Shown here piece by piece: positions 16,990 through 24,168 of a stretch of 64,000 bases of DNA (position 1 is its first letter; the number at the start of each line of letters is the position of its first letter). The position numbers were made by a program, and so were the translations under genes. Source of the DNA: an uncultured Alphaproteobacteria bacterium (lineage in GTDB: Bacteria; Pseudomonadota; Alphaproteobacteria; MPNO01; UBA2964); NCBI GenBank assembly GCA_951812775.1, contig OX638326.1, positions 2,429,391-2,493,390 of the forward strand, read 5' to 3'. The notes under the pieces were generated by a model. The model did not search any database, was not told the DNA's origin, and was given only the letters and a program-made list of their open reading frames with translations.

Positions 16990-17211
16990 ATGCGAGACAA
17001 GCGGGAAAAATTTAAAAAGCTGGCCGAAGCGCGCGTGAATCGGGCGATCAAAGACCTGCGATTGATCGGAAACCTCTCCAATACGAGCGGCTATGCGTAT
17101 GAGGATGACGACATCCGCAAGATTTTCAGGGCACTCCAAAAAGAGCTTGAAGAGGCTAAGGGTCGTTTTGGCGGCACCCGCAACGTCAAAGATGAGGATT
17201 TTCGTCTGTAA
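16990..17211 (+). CDS. Small helical protein (73 aa), first gene of the MutL-like operon
   Basis: Sequence MRDKREKFKKLAEARVNRAI then KDLRLIGNLSNTSGYAYEDD and a helical, Lys/Glu-rich end. It appears largely alpha-helical and charged. The stop overlaps the ATG of the GHKL ATPase (TAATG), so it is co-translated with it. Either GTG 16987 or ATG 16990 could be the start. I recall similar short proteins beside ATPases and methyltransferases of restriction-like clusters, but cannot name a family with certainty. A structural adaptor or specificity role is only a guess. Confidence 0.65.
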   Translation: MRDKREKFKKLAEARVNRAIKDLRLIGNLSNTSGYAYEDDDIRKIFRALQKELEEAKGRFGGTRNVKDEDFRL

Positions 17212-19052
17212 TGAATATTGCCAGCACTCAAACCTGGAACTGGATTTGGCCACACGTAGGAGCCACACCGATCAATCAGGGGTTGGATTCGGAGATGTTC
17301 GACCGAACAGACTATCCGTATTCCGAAACCTTTGTGCGGGAAGCCATACAAAATAGTCTTGATGCACGGCTGGACCCTACAAAGCCGGTGATAACGAATT
17401 TCACGTTTCATTCTGAGGGGATAGGCCCGAGACGTGCTTTTCTTGAACCTGTCATGGCCCATCGCAAGAAGGCAGAGCTGGAGATTCCCGAAGAGTGGGC
17501 CAATGGCCATGTCAGGTGGCTTGTTGTGGAGGACTTCAACTCGAAAGGCCTCAGCGGAAGCCTTACCAGTCGCACGAGTGATTTCTGGAACTATTGGCTC
17601 AATTTCGGGATTTCCAACAAGGACGGTTCGGGTCGCGGAGGGCGCGGCATCGGCCGTGTTACGTTCCTTATAGCCTCCAGACTTCAGTCAGTCATTGGCT
17701 ACACCCGCCGCAGCGCGGATGGGACAAGCGCTATCTGTGGCATGTCCGTCCTGAGAGCGAAGGAAGACGGAGACGATTTTCTGTCAACGCACGCATATCT
17801 GGCTGAGGAGATCAGCGGGAATATCTACAATCTTCATAGTTCACCGGAATTCCAGATGCGGACTCGTAGCGCCTTTGGTTTCACCGGCTACGATGGGGAG
17901 TTCACAAGCGGGCTGGGTCTGGCGATACCTTACCCGCATAAAGAACTCGTTCCCGATGGCATCTTGGCCGCTGCCATTGAGAATTTTGCCCCGGCGATCA
18001 TGAGTGGCACGTTGCAGTTGAATGTAGATGGCCGGGTACTGGATGCTTGCTCTATCAAGGAAATCGCTTTGGACGTTTCTGAGCGATTCAATGACGAGGC
18101 TATCCGAAATGATGTAGGGCGTTATCTGAACCTCATCCAGAGCGCCCTGAACGGGACAGAGCCTCACAAGATCGCTCTGGCCAGAGCGCACAAAGGCGAC
18201 CTCGAAGCGTTGCGAACGACAGCGCCAGTCGAAGCCATGAGGAAAAGGTTGGCCTCCGAGAAAACCGTCGTTCTTCAGGTTGAATTTCCGCTGGAGCGGA
18301 AAGGGAAAGAGGCAAATGTAAGTCTGCGGGCCGTTATCTCGACCACCCCGTCCGGTGGCAAGCCAATTGACCGGTTGTTCAGGGAAGGCATGAGTTTGCC
18401 CGATGTGCGTTCCAAGAACCCGGGCGAGCTGGACATGCTGCTACTGGTCAGTGATGGGCTTCTTGCGACATATCTGAACTTCTGTGAAGGCAAGGCTCAC
18501 CTTGACCTGCTGGAATCAAAAGACATTCGTCTGAAACTGGAAGACAATGGGTTCAGCAGGGGGCCGCGTGCGAAGCGCTTCATAAAGGCTCTTCCAACAG
18601 AGCTGAGGCTTCTGCTCACTCCGGATATTACTGTGCCTGACTCACACGTCTTCAACAGCTTCTTTTCCAAGCCGACCGACAAACCCGGAAAGAAAAGTCC
18701 GGACGACGGTATTGATCCGCCCCCACCGCCGCCCAAACCGCCCGTATTCAAGGTGGAGACCCTGAGCGACGGATTGCGGATAAAAGCGAACCCTGCGTTC
18801 ACCGACTGGCCGGTAAACGTCACCATCGGATTGGCGTATGCAGATGGCTCGCGCAGACCATCATGGAGCCCATTCGATTTCAAACTGGATACCTTGAGCA
18901 TCAAGCACTCGGATTGTGACTTCACTACCGAAAAGAACAAAGTCCGGGTGGTGAACTGCGGACCCGAAGCCGAGATTGCAATTACCGGTTTCGATACAAA
19001 CCGCGAACTTGATACATCCATAAGGCCCTGGAAACATGCGCAAACGAATTAG
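17211..19052 (+). CDS. MutL/MORC-like GHKL ATPase of a restriction-modification-type operon
   Basis: 613 residues. The N-terminal half is a GHKL ATPase: TFVREAIQNSLDARLDP around residues 40-56 is the N-box (Asn 48). VRWLVVEDFNSKGLSG around 101-116 stands where the DxGxG box lies, and GRGGRGIGRVTF around 141-152 is the glycine lid. The C-terminal half is beta-rich with a proline hinge (PPPPPPKPPVFKVE). MutL/MORC-type ATPases occur in restriction-modification clusters with Dcm- and Vsr-type genes (described by Iyer, Abhiman and Aravind), and this operon has both. It probably senses or clamps DNA using ATP. No nuclease motif was seen in the chain itself. Confidence 0.8.
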   Translation: MNIASTQTWNWIWPHVGATPINQGLDSEMFDRTDYPYSETFVREAIQNSLDARLDPTKPVITNFTFHSEGIGPRRAFLEPVMAHRKKAELEIPEEWANGHVRWLVVEDFNSKGLSGSLTSRTSDFWNYWLNFGISNKDGSGRGGRGIGRVTFLIASRLQSVIGYTRRSADGTSAICGMSVLRAKEDGDDFLSTHAYLAEEISGNIYNLHSSPEFQMRTRSAFGFTGYDGEFTSGLGLAIPYPHKELVPDGILAAAIENFAPAIMSGTLQLNVDGRVLDACSIKEIALDVSERFNDEAIRNDVGRYLNLIQSALNGTEPHKIALARAHKGDLEALRTTAPVEAMRKRLASEKTVVLQVEFPLERKGKEANVSLRAVISTTPSGGKPIDRLFREGMSLPDVRSKNPGELDMLLLVSDGLLATYLNFCEGKAHLDLLESKDIRLKLEDNGFSRGPRAKRFIKALPTELRLLLTPDITVPDSHVFNSFFSKPTDKPGKKSPDDGIDPPPPPPKPPVFKVETLSDGLRIKANPAFTDWPVNVTIGLAYADGSRRPSWSPFDFKLDTLSIKHSDCDFTTEKNKVRVVNCGPEAEIAITGFDTNRELDTSIRPWKHAQTN

Positions 19053-19800
19053 ACTAACCGGGCGAAAGCAGTTACCGCGCTCAGCCGTTGAGGCGAAGGT
19101 TGTAGAGATCGGTTCGAAGAAGCTTGTCTCCATGACGATTGCGAATCCGCAGGCTTTCAAAAAGCTTCCGGATACGGCCCGAGTGAAGCTGAGGCTATTC
19201 GAGAACAAGTTCTCCGAGACGCTGGAGTTTGGGACGCTCGGGTCAATGCAGACTACGGCTGAAATGAGCAACAAGGCGTTCTCCGCCCCATCTTGCCAGC
19301 TCCGGGTGGTCGCGTCAGAGGGGGAACACCGGGGATTTCTTCTGGGCAGCACAGATACCTGGACGATGCGTGCCAACAACGATGAAGAGGAGAGCACGGC
19401 AAACGAAGGCATACTGATGTTCCAGCCGCACGAAATCGCTCCGCGTAGTTGGAAGCTCGAAATTCGCGACGATGATTATCCCATCGTCTACATCGACAAG
19501 AAGATACCGGATTCATGCACCTGGGTGCGTAATGATCCGATTTTCATCAGCTGTGTGCTACCAGCGATCATTCGGGAGGTGTTCGAAGACATCCTCGTTT
19601 CTGTCACTCCACCTGATCAAAATTGGGCGAAGGACTGGTTGGGCTGGGCAGATACGCTGATGCCCGGAAAAGCGCCACCTTGGACAGATGGACGCCAGCA
19701 AAAATATGAGTGGATCAATGATCTTCTTGATGGCTTCTGCCTGCGGCACGGCACGTTGGATATGCTGGTTGGGAAATTGCAGCAGGAGGTGGGCGCGTGA
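19036..19800 (+). CDS. Unknown protein (254 aa) in the MutL-like operon
   Basis: Not recognised. It overlaps the ATPase gene by 17 nt and the next gene by 4 nt (GTGA). The first 100 residues look beta-rich (LVSMTIANPQAFKKLPDTAR, then VKLRLFENKFSETLEFGTLG). The second half is mixed, with a Trp-rich WAKDWLGWADTL stretch and a helical end. There are no membrane segments, signal peptide or obvious catalytic motif. Tight overlap with both neighbours suggests a stoichiometric subunit of the same complex, perhaps a DNA- or partner-binding part. Confidence 0.6.
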   Translation: MRKRIRLTGRKQLPRSAVEAKVVEIGSKKLVSMTIANPQAFKKLPDTARVKLRLFENKFSETLEFGTLGSMQTTAEMSNKAFSAPSCQLRVVASEGEHRGFLLGSTDTWTMRANNDEEESTANEGILMFQPHEIAPRSWKLEIRDDDYPIVYIDKKIPDSCTWVRNDPIFISCVLPAIIREVFEDILVSVTPPDQNWAKDWLGWADTLMPGKAPPWTDGRQQKYEWINDLLDGFCLRHGTLDMLVGKLQQEVGA

Positions 19801-20522
19801 CATTCTTCAATGCACTCTATGAATTCACCGAAACTGGGGTCGATGCCTATAATCGTGTGTTTACGGGCCAACTGGATGCGGCGGCCATTGATCTGAAAGA
19901 TAGCGATCTTGTTTCCCGCATCGCCGGGACCAATGGGATCAAGATTGCTGAATTCGACACGACCAAGGAAATGGCGATGGCGGTCCTGGACGGCCTCGGC
20001 AGCGCTGATCTCTATGAACTTCTGCCCCGCACCGGGCTTTGGGCGTGGCTGACGTTTGTTCTCAGGGACCAGCTTTTCAAACACGACAAAACCGGTAACT
20101 GGAAGGTTGGAGAAATCCATCGTTGGTATCCAAGTGATCCGAACGATTGGCAAAAAGGACAAAGGCATCTGGTTCGGATACCGGTTTTGCTGGCGCATAC
20201 CCTTGGTGACGATGCCGACCACCTTCTGTGTGGCGCTCTGTCGGTCTTGCCCGAAATCCGAGAGCAGCTGACAAGCCAGCAGGACATGTTCAACGATACT
20301 TTCCAGCAGGTAGCGCGGGCACTCTATTTCGATGACTCCAAGGGCCGCCTGAAGCGAGGCGCAGGCGGAAAGACCGGTGGCACACCGCGCCGGTTGGCGA
20401 AAGTCCGTCAACAGCTTGATGTAACCTGGGACCTTGAAGACCTTCAGGTCGAAAAGATCATTGCGAGGCTTCCCGCAGAATTTGAACGTTTCAAAGAAGC
20501 CGCTGGTTCAGCCACAGCATAA
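19797..20522 (+). CDS. Unknown protein (241 aa) in the MutL-like operon
   Basis: Not recognised. GTG start overlapping the upstream stop. The N-terminal third is helical (MTFFNALYEFTETGVDAYNR). The middle has a Trp-rich LWAWLTFVLRDQLFKHDKTG and GEIHRWYPSDPNDWQKGQRH segment. The C-terminal third carries a basic loop (GRLKRGAGGKTGGTPRRLAK) and a helical tail (LDVTWDLEDLQVEKIIARLP). The basic loop could contact DNA. The sequence has no classical nuclease or ATPase motif that I can see. It is the last gene before a 236-nt gap leading to the methyltransferase frame. Confidence 0.6.
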   Translation: MTFFNALYEFTETGVDAYNRVFTGQLDAAAIDLKDSDLVSRIAGTNGIKIAEFDTTKEMAMAVLDGLGSADLYELLPRTGLWAWLTFVLRDQLFKHDKTGNWKVGEIHRWYPSDPNDWQKGQRHLVRIPVLLAHTLGDDADHLLCGALSVLPEIREQLTSQQDMFNDTFQQVARALYFDDSKGRLKRGAGGKTGGTPRRLAKVRQQLDVTWDLEDLQVEKIIARLPAEFERFKEAAGSATA

Positions 20523-20633
20523 CGTAGTTTGAGAGGTGACGTTCCGTTTCTTCTGGGCCGCAGTTAATCTATCTTTAGAACAAACATGAACAAATGGCAG
20601 AAACAGGGTTCCCAAACCCTCTGGGACAGATTA

Positions 20634-20646
20634 TGACATGTTGTCA
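20634..20646. promoter_or_regulatory. Dyad TGACA-TGT-TGTCA upstream of the cytosine methyltransferase
   Basis: A perfect 5-bp inverted repeat with a 3-nt spacer, 29 nt before the ATG at 20675. It could be an operator for the methyltransferase's own N-terminal HTH-like region (compare autoregulating M.EcoRII-type enzymes), but the dyad is short. Confidence 0.3.
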
Positions 20647-20758
20647 ATAATAGACACAGAGCAGGGGCAGGCACATGAACGCGCATCCACGAACAGAATT
20701 TGCAGAATTGATGTAACGTGCCGGTCTCGACATCGACACGGCGGCAGAGCTTCTGGAC

Positions 20759-21889
20759 GTGAACGCCCGGCTCAGGCTGGAGAAGCTGCGCCAGACTGTA
20801 GACGTGCGCTGCACCGGTGCCCGGCCCGGGGGCTTCCGGTTCATTGACCTCTTTGCCGGAATCGGCGGCTTTCGTATTCCGTTTGAGGGTATTGGCAGGC
20901 AGTGTGTATTCACGGCAGAACGGGACCGGTTCTGCCGGGAGACCTACAGCGCCAATTTCCCCGAACCCGCCAACAGCGAACATATCTTTGCCGAAGACAT
21001 GCGCCCTTGGGCGGACGCGCCCGAGAAAATACCGGCCCATGAAGTGCTTCTGGCCGGGTTTCCATGCCAGCCGTTCTCGATTGCAGGCGTGAGCAAGAAG
21101 AACGCCCTTGGCCGTCCGCACGGGTTCCTGTGCGACACGCAAGGGACGTTGTTCTACGATCTGGCCAGGATCATCGACCATCACCAACCTCCGGCCTTCC
21201 TGCTGGAGAACGTGAAGAACCTTGAGCGCCATGACGGTGGCAAGACCTTTGCCACGATCATCCATGTGCTGGAGAACGAGCTGGGCTACCGGGTTTTCCA
21301 CAGGGTCATCAGCTCGACACCCTGGGTGCCCCAGAAACGGGAGCGCATCTTCATCGTCGGGTTCAGGGATCACGGCATCGGGTTTGATTTCGATCAGCTT
21401 GCCGTGCCTGAAGGAGACGGCCCGAAACTCGGCTCCATTCTCGACAGGAAGGTCGATCCGAAATACACCCTCACCGAAAACATGTGGACCTACCTTCAGG
21501 GCTACAGGGAAAAGCACCGCAAAGCCGGGAACGGCTTTGGCTTTGCGCTCTTTGACCCCAATGACGTGGCCCGCACCCTGTCCGCACGCTACTGCAAGGA
21601 TGGCTCCGAAATCCTGATTGCGCAGAAGGGAAACAGGCCGCGCCGCCTGACGCCGCGCGAGTGCGCCCGCCTGATGGGGTTCGAGAAGCCGGGACAGACA
21701 GACTGGAAAATCCCTGTGTCCGACACGCAGGGCTATCGCCAGTTCGGCAATGCTGTTGTCGTGCCTGTCGTCAAGGCGATTGCGCAGCTTATGCAGCCGC
21801 GCATCATCGAGGCGATGAACGGGCGCGAAGTTCCCCAGACCGTGCAGGTTCCGCTTCCCCTGCCCGAGCCGGGCATCGCTGCAGAGTAA
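20759..21889 (+). CDS. dcm: DNA (cytosine-5) methyltransferase, Dcm type, with a broken N-terminal extension
   Basis: All main C5-methyltransferase motifs are present in order: FIDLFAGIGGFRIPFEG (I), LAGFPCQPFSIAG with the catalytic PCQ (IV), LLENVKNL (VI), PQKRERIFIVGF (VIII), RRLTPRECARLMGF (IX) and YRQFGNAVVVPVV (X). Upstream in the same frame, from ATG 20675, lies MNAHPRTEFAELM, a TAA at 20714-20716, then RAGLDIDTAAELLDV, which resembles an N-terminal HTH. A premature stop has therefore cut off the regulatory extension, and translation would have to restart at an internal codon such as GTG 20759. It probably methylates the site recognised by the Vsr/EcoRII-type neighbours (CCWGG by inference). 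Confidence 0.9.
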   Translation: MNARLRLEKLRQTVDVRCTGARPGGFRFIDLFAGIGGFRIPFEGIGRQCVFTAERDRFCRETYSANFPEPANSEHIFAEDMRPWADAPEKIPAHEVLLAGFPCQPFSIAGVSKKNALGRPHGFLCDTQGTLFYDLARIIDHHQPPAFLLENVKNLERHDGGKTFATIIHVLENELGYRVFHRVISSTPWVPQKRERIFIVGFRDHGIGFDFDQLAVPEGDGPKLGSILDRKVDPKYTLTENMWTYLQGYREKHRKAGNGFGFALFDPNDVARTLSARYCKDGSEILIAQKGNRPRRLTPRECARLMGFEKPGQTDWKIPVSDTQGYRQFGNAVVVPVVKAIAQLMQPRIIEAMNGREVPQTVQVPLPLPEPGIAAE

Positions 21890-22362
21890 TGCCTGCGGAC
21901 AGCATTACAGCCGCAACCCGAAGCCGGATGATGGCGGGTATCAAAGGCAAGAACACCAAACCCGAGCTGGCAATTCGATCCGCGCTTCACAAGCGCGGAT
22001 TCCGTTTTCGGCTGCACCGCAAAGACCTGCCTGGAAAACCCGATCTTGTGTTCACAGGCCGGAACGCCGTGATTTTCGTGCATGGCTGTTTCTGGCATGG
22101 CCACGACTGCCACCTGTTTCGCTGGCCAAAGAGCCGGGGGGCATTCTGGCGCGACAAGATTGGCAGGAACATTGAGCGCGACCGGCAGCAGTATCAGACT
22201 CTAGCCGAGACGGGCTGGCGCATCGGAACGGTCTGGGAGTGCGCCCTGAAGGGCAAGACACGCCTGTCCTTCGATGGCGTTGTCGATCAGTGCGCCATAT
22301 GGTTGAAATCAGATATAAAAACACTGGAGGTAAGCGGAGATGAAGCGCGGGCAGCTATCTGA
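21889..22362 (+). CDS. vsr: Very short patch repair endonuclease Vsr
   Basis: 157 residues, normal for Vsr. It starts at ATG 21889, which overlaps the methyltransferase stop (TAATG). MMAGIKGKNTKPELAIRSAL is the typical N-terminus. LPGKPDLVFTGRNAVIFVHG carries the catalytic Asp, and CFWHGHDCHLF the zinc- and metal-binding His/Cys. It nicks T:G mismatches made when 5-methylcytosine deaminates, so it normally accompanies a Dcm-type methyltransferase, as here. The stop overlaps the start of the EcoRII-like gene. Confidence 0.95.
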   Translation: MPADSITAATRSRMMAGIKGKNTKPELAIRSALHKRGFRFRLHRKDLPGKPDLVFTGRNAVIFVHGCFWHGHDCHLFRWPKSRGAFWRDKIGRNIERDRQQYQTLAETGWRIGTVWECALKGKTRLSFDGVVDQCAIWLKSDIKTLEVSGDEARAAI

Positions 22363-22582
22363 CTATTTCGAGGGCGTCGGGGTCAAGCGCCTGTCCGCCG
22401 TCGATGCCGAGCCGAAAACATCGAACCAGCATGAAGTCGGAACGACCGTGAACATGCGGGCTGATTTTCTGGGCGAAACGCATCAGGAGAAGTTTCCGGC
22501 GATCTATATCTGGTTGGGTGGCGTTCTGTGGTTTATTGCGGCCCCCGAGGGGTCCACCAGCGAGCAGCACCTATTGTTATAA
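22340..22582 (+). pseudogene. EcoRII-type restriction endonuclease, N-terminal fragment only
   Basis: Starts MKRGQLSDYFEGVGVKRLSA inside the end of vsr (23-nt overlap). VKRLSAVDAEPKTSNQHEVG fits the EcoRII N-terminal effector-binding fold (RLSAND...HQVG in EcoRII). After about FPAIYIWLG (near 22520) similarity to such proteins stops and an unrelated tail (GVLWFIAAPEGSTSEQHLLL) follows to a stop. The catalytic domain is missing, so the restriction partner of this Dcm/Vsr set has been lost by a deletion or insertion whose other side is a truncated TRAP gene. Confidence 0.6.
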
Positions 22583-23339
22583 GACTGCCTGCCACGTGGC
22601 TATTTACTCTAGCCCCATAAGATGAACGTTCGAAGGCTTTTTGATAAGCAGCAGCGCTAAAAGATGTGCTGACCATATCAATTTGACCAGCCTGCATCGC
22701 CTTATAGGCATTCGGAAATTTCATTTGTATTGGAATAGGGCCAAACTGCTTCATTATCTGCGTCGCTACACCCGAAGAAGCTTGTCGAATTTTGATTCCC
22801 TTTAGATCATCTAAACGTCTAATTGGCCGACGGCCGAATAGCTGGAACTGGCCTTGCGGTATTATTCCTAGGATCTTTATTTTGAGTTTTTCTTCCGTAT
22901 CCCGAAGCACTTTCTCCATAGCTTGACTAGAAACAAAATTTGAATAATCCGCCAAACCGTTAAGCAAAAATGGGGTGTTTAAAGCATGTAGACCTTTCGA
23001 ATATTTACCGGCGATACTAATTGGAATTGTTCCGAGCTCTAATGTGCCTTTTCTTAAAGAACTCAATATCTTATTGCCCCCGCCAAGTTTACCTTCGGGA
23101 ACAATTTTTACATGCAAGCTTTGCCCACTTTTTCTTGAGACGATTTGGCCAAAATATCTGGCTGACTGGCCGACAACACTTGCTGGAAGCGATGGATGTG
23201 CGAAATTTAGGTTATTCTGCGCCAGAGAATAACAAGGGTATCCAAAAGCTATAGTGGTGAGAGGTATTTGTAGACCCAGAGATTTTAAGAGCCGCCTCAA
23301 TGAAACACTATTTATTTGGTTGCCTTTCTTCCAATTCAT
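22533..23339 (-). pseudogene. TRAP transporter solute-binding protein (DctP family), C-terminally truncated
   Basis: About 270 residues. A signal peptide (LLKSLGLQIPLTTIAFGYPC) leads into LNFAHPSLPASVVGQSARYF and VKIVPEGKLGGGNKILSSLR. The strongly conserved PIRRLDDLKGIKIRQASSGV and QMKFPNAYKAMQAGQIDMVS of DctP proteins follow. After AAAYQKAFERS the family sequence stops and an unrelated tail runs into the EcoRII-like fragment, so the last ~60-80 residues are missing. The gene is AT-richer than its neighbours. No DctQ or DctM permease genes are present, so it is an orphan remnant. Confidence 0.75.
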
Positions 23340-23512
23340 ATAGCTTGCTCTCGCTCGGATTTTTTACACACAGTTTTACTATTGTTATTTTTTGGATTTC
23401 GAATACTGCTAAATATGAGATTTCCCGGAATTTTGTTACATAAAGTATTAATAAATAACAATTTATTAATATCTCGTTCACAGAAAATAACAACTGAGCA
23501 ACAGTGAGAAAT
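23340..23512. other. AT-rich gap before the tRNA
   Basis: No gene or RNA could be recognised here. It is strongly AT-rich and may hold the promoter of the truncated DctP gene. Confidence 0.5.
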
Positions 23513-23589
23513 TGGTGCACCCGACAGGATTCGAACCTGTGACCCCAGGATTAGGAATCCTGTGCTCTATCCTACTGAGCTACGGATGC
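23513..23589 (-). tRNA. tRNA-Arg (anticodon CCT), CCA encoded
   Basis: On the minus strand the acceptor GCATCCG pairs with CGGGTGC (one G-T). The D arm is GCTC-AGTAGGATA-GAGC, the anticodon arm CAGGA-TTCCTAA-TCCTG and the T arm ACAGG-TTCGAAT-CCTGT. The loop gives anticodon CCT, reading AGG. The 3' CCA is encoded at 23513-23515. It lies at the right border of the accessory region. tRNA genes often serve as integration sites, but no duplicated 3' end was found elsewhere in the window. Confidence 0.95.
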
Positions 23590-23666
23590 CCGCGTAGCAC
23601 TATAGCATACCACGTTAAACGGGGCGATCATTTTGACTAGCGAACCTGCCAGATTCGATATCGGCA

Positions 23667-24140
23667 TCAGGCGTCGCTCGCCCGTTTAAGTAGATCGGTC
23701 AAAGCCCCGTGCAGATAGTCAGATTCAGGAAAAAGCGCTTTGGAGTACAACCAGTTGCGCCGAGGTCCAAGGGAAAATGTGCCGCTCCGTGCTTTATAAC
23801 CGGCATTTACGGTGTAGTTGCCGCTGTCGAGAATCTGTGTGCACATCGCAGGATCAAGCGTCCACTGATGTTTTTCCTGCCCTGACTCCTTATTCAGCAG
23901 ATGACATTCCAGCCCGGCGGCGGAAACGGTCAGGCGTGTTTCCTGCCTTGAGGTCCTAAAAACAAGCGTATCCGGCGATGGCTCAGCGGCGGTGACATCC
24001 TGTGGCGTGTCAGGATCTGCTTCCTGCTTCGGCGGCTGCAAGTATTGCTTATAGGCAAGGTACGCTGTAACGGCTGCGATCAACGTCGCAGCGACGGAAG
24101 ATGCCGCGCCAATCCAATCGGTAATGCTCGGATCACTCAA
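23667..24140 (-). CDS. Unknown membrane-anchored protein (157 aa)
   Basis: One N-terminal membrane segment (ITDWIGAASSVAATLIAAVT, then AYLAYKQY) is followed by a Pro/Asp-rich linker (PPKQEADPDTPQ) and a soluble domain of about 90 residues. That domain looks beta-rich (RLTVSAAGLECHLLNKESG, TLDPAMCTQILDSGNYTVNA). I do not recognise the family. The two Cys residues in the soluble domain could bond if it is periplasmic. It stands alone between tRNA-Arg and the sulfatase. Ordinary base composition and a well-placed start support a real gene. Confidence 0.6.
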   Translation of the reverse strand: MSDPSITDWIGAASSVAATLIAAVTAYLAYKQYLQPPKQEADPDTPQDVTAAEPSPDTLVFRTSRQETRLTVSAAGLECHLLNKESGQEKHQWTLDPAMCTQILDSGNYTVNAGYKARSGTFSLGPRRNWLYSKALFPESDYLHGALTDLLKRASDA

Positions 24141-24168
24141 AATTACCTCCTTATGAGATTAAGCGGGA

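Noticed and set aside
20564-21517. 317-codon minus-strand frame opposite dcm
   Set aside because: The plus strand holds all C5-methyltransferase motifs in order. The minus frame shows no family features.
23513-23589. Attachment-site duplication of the tRNA-Arg 3' end
   Set aside because: No second copy of the tRNA end (TTCGAATCCTGT...) was found at the left side of the accessory region, so an att pair cannot be claimed.
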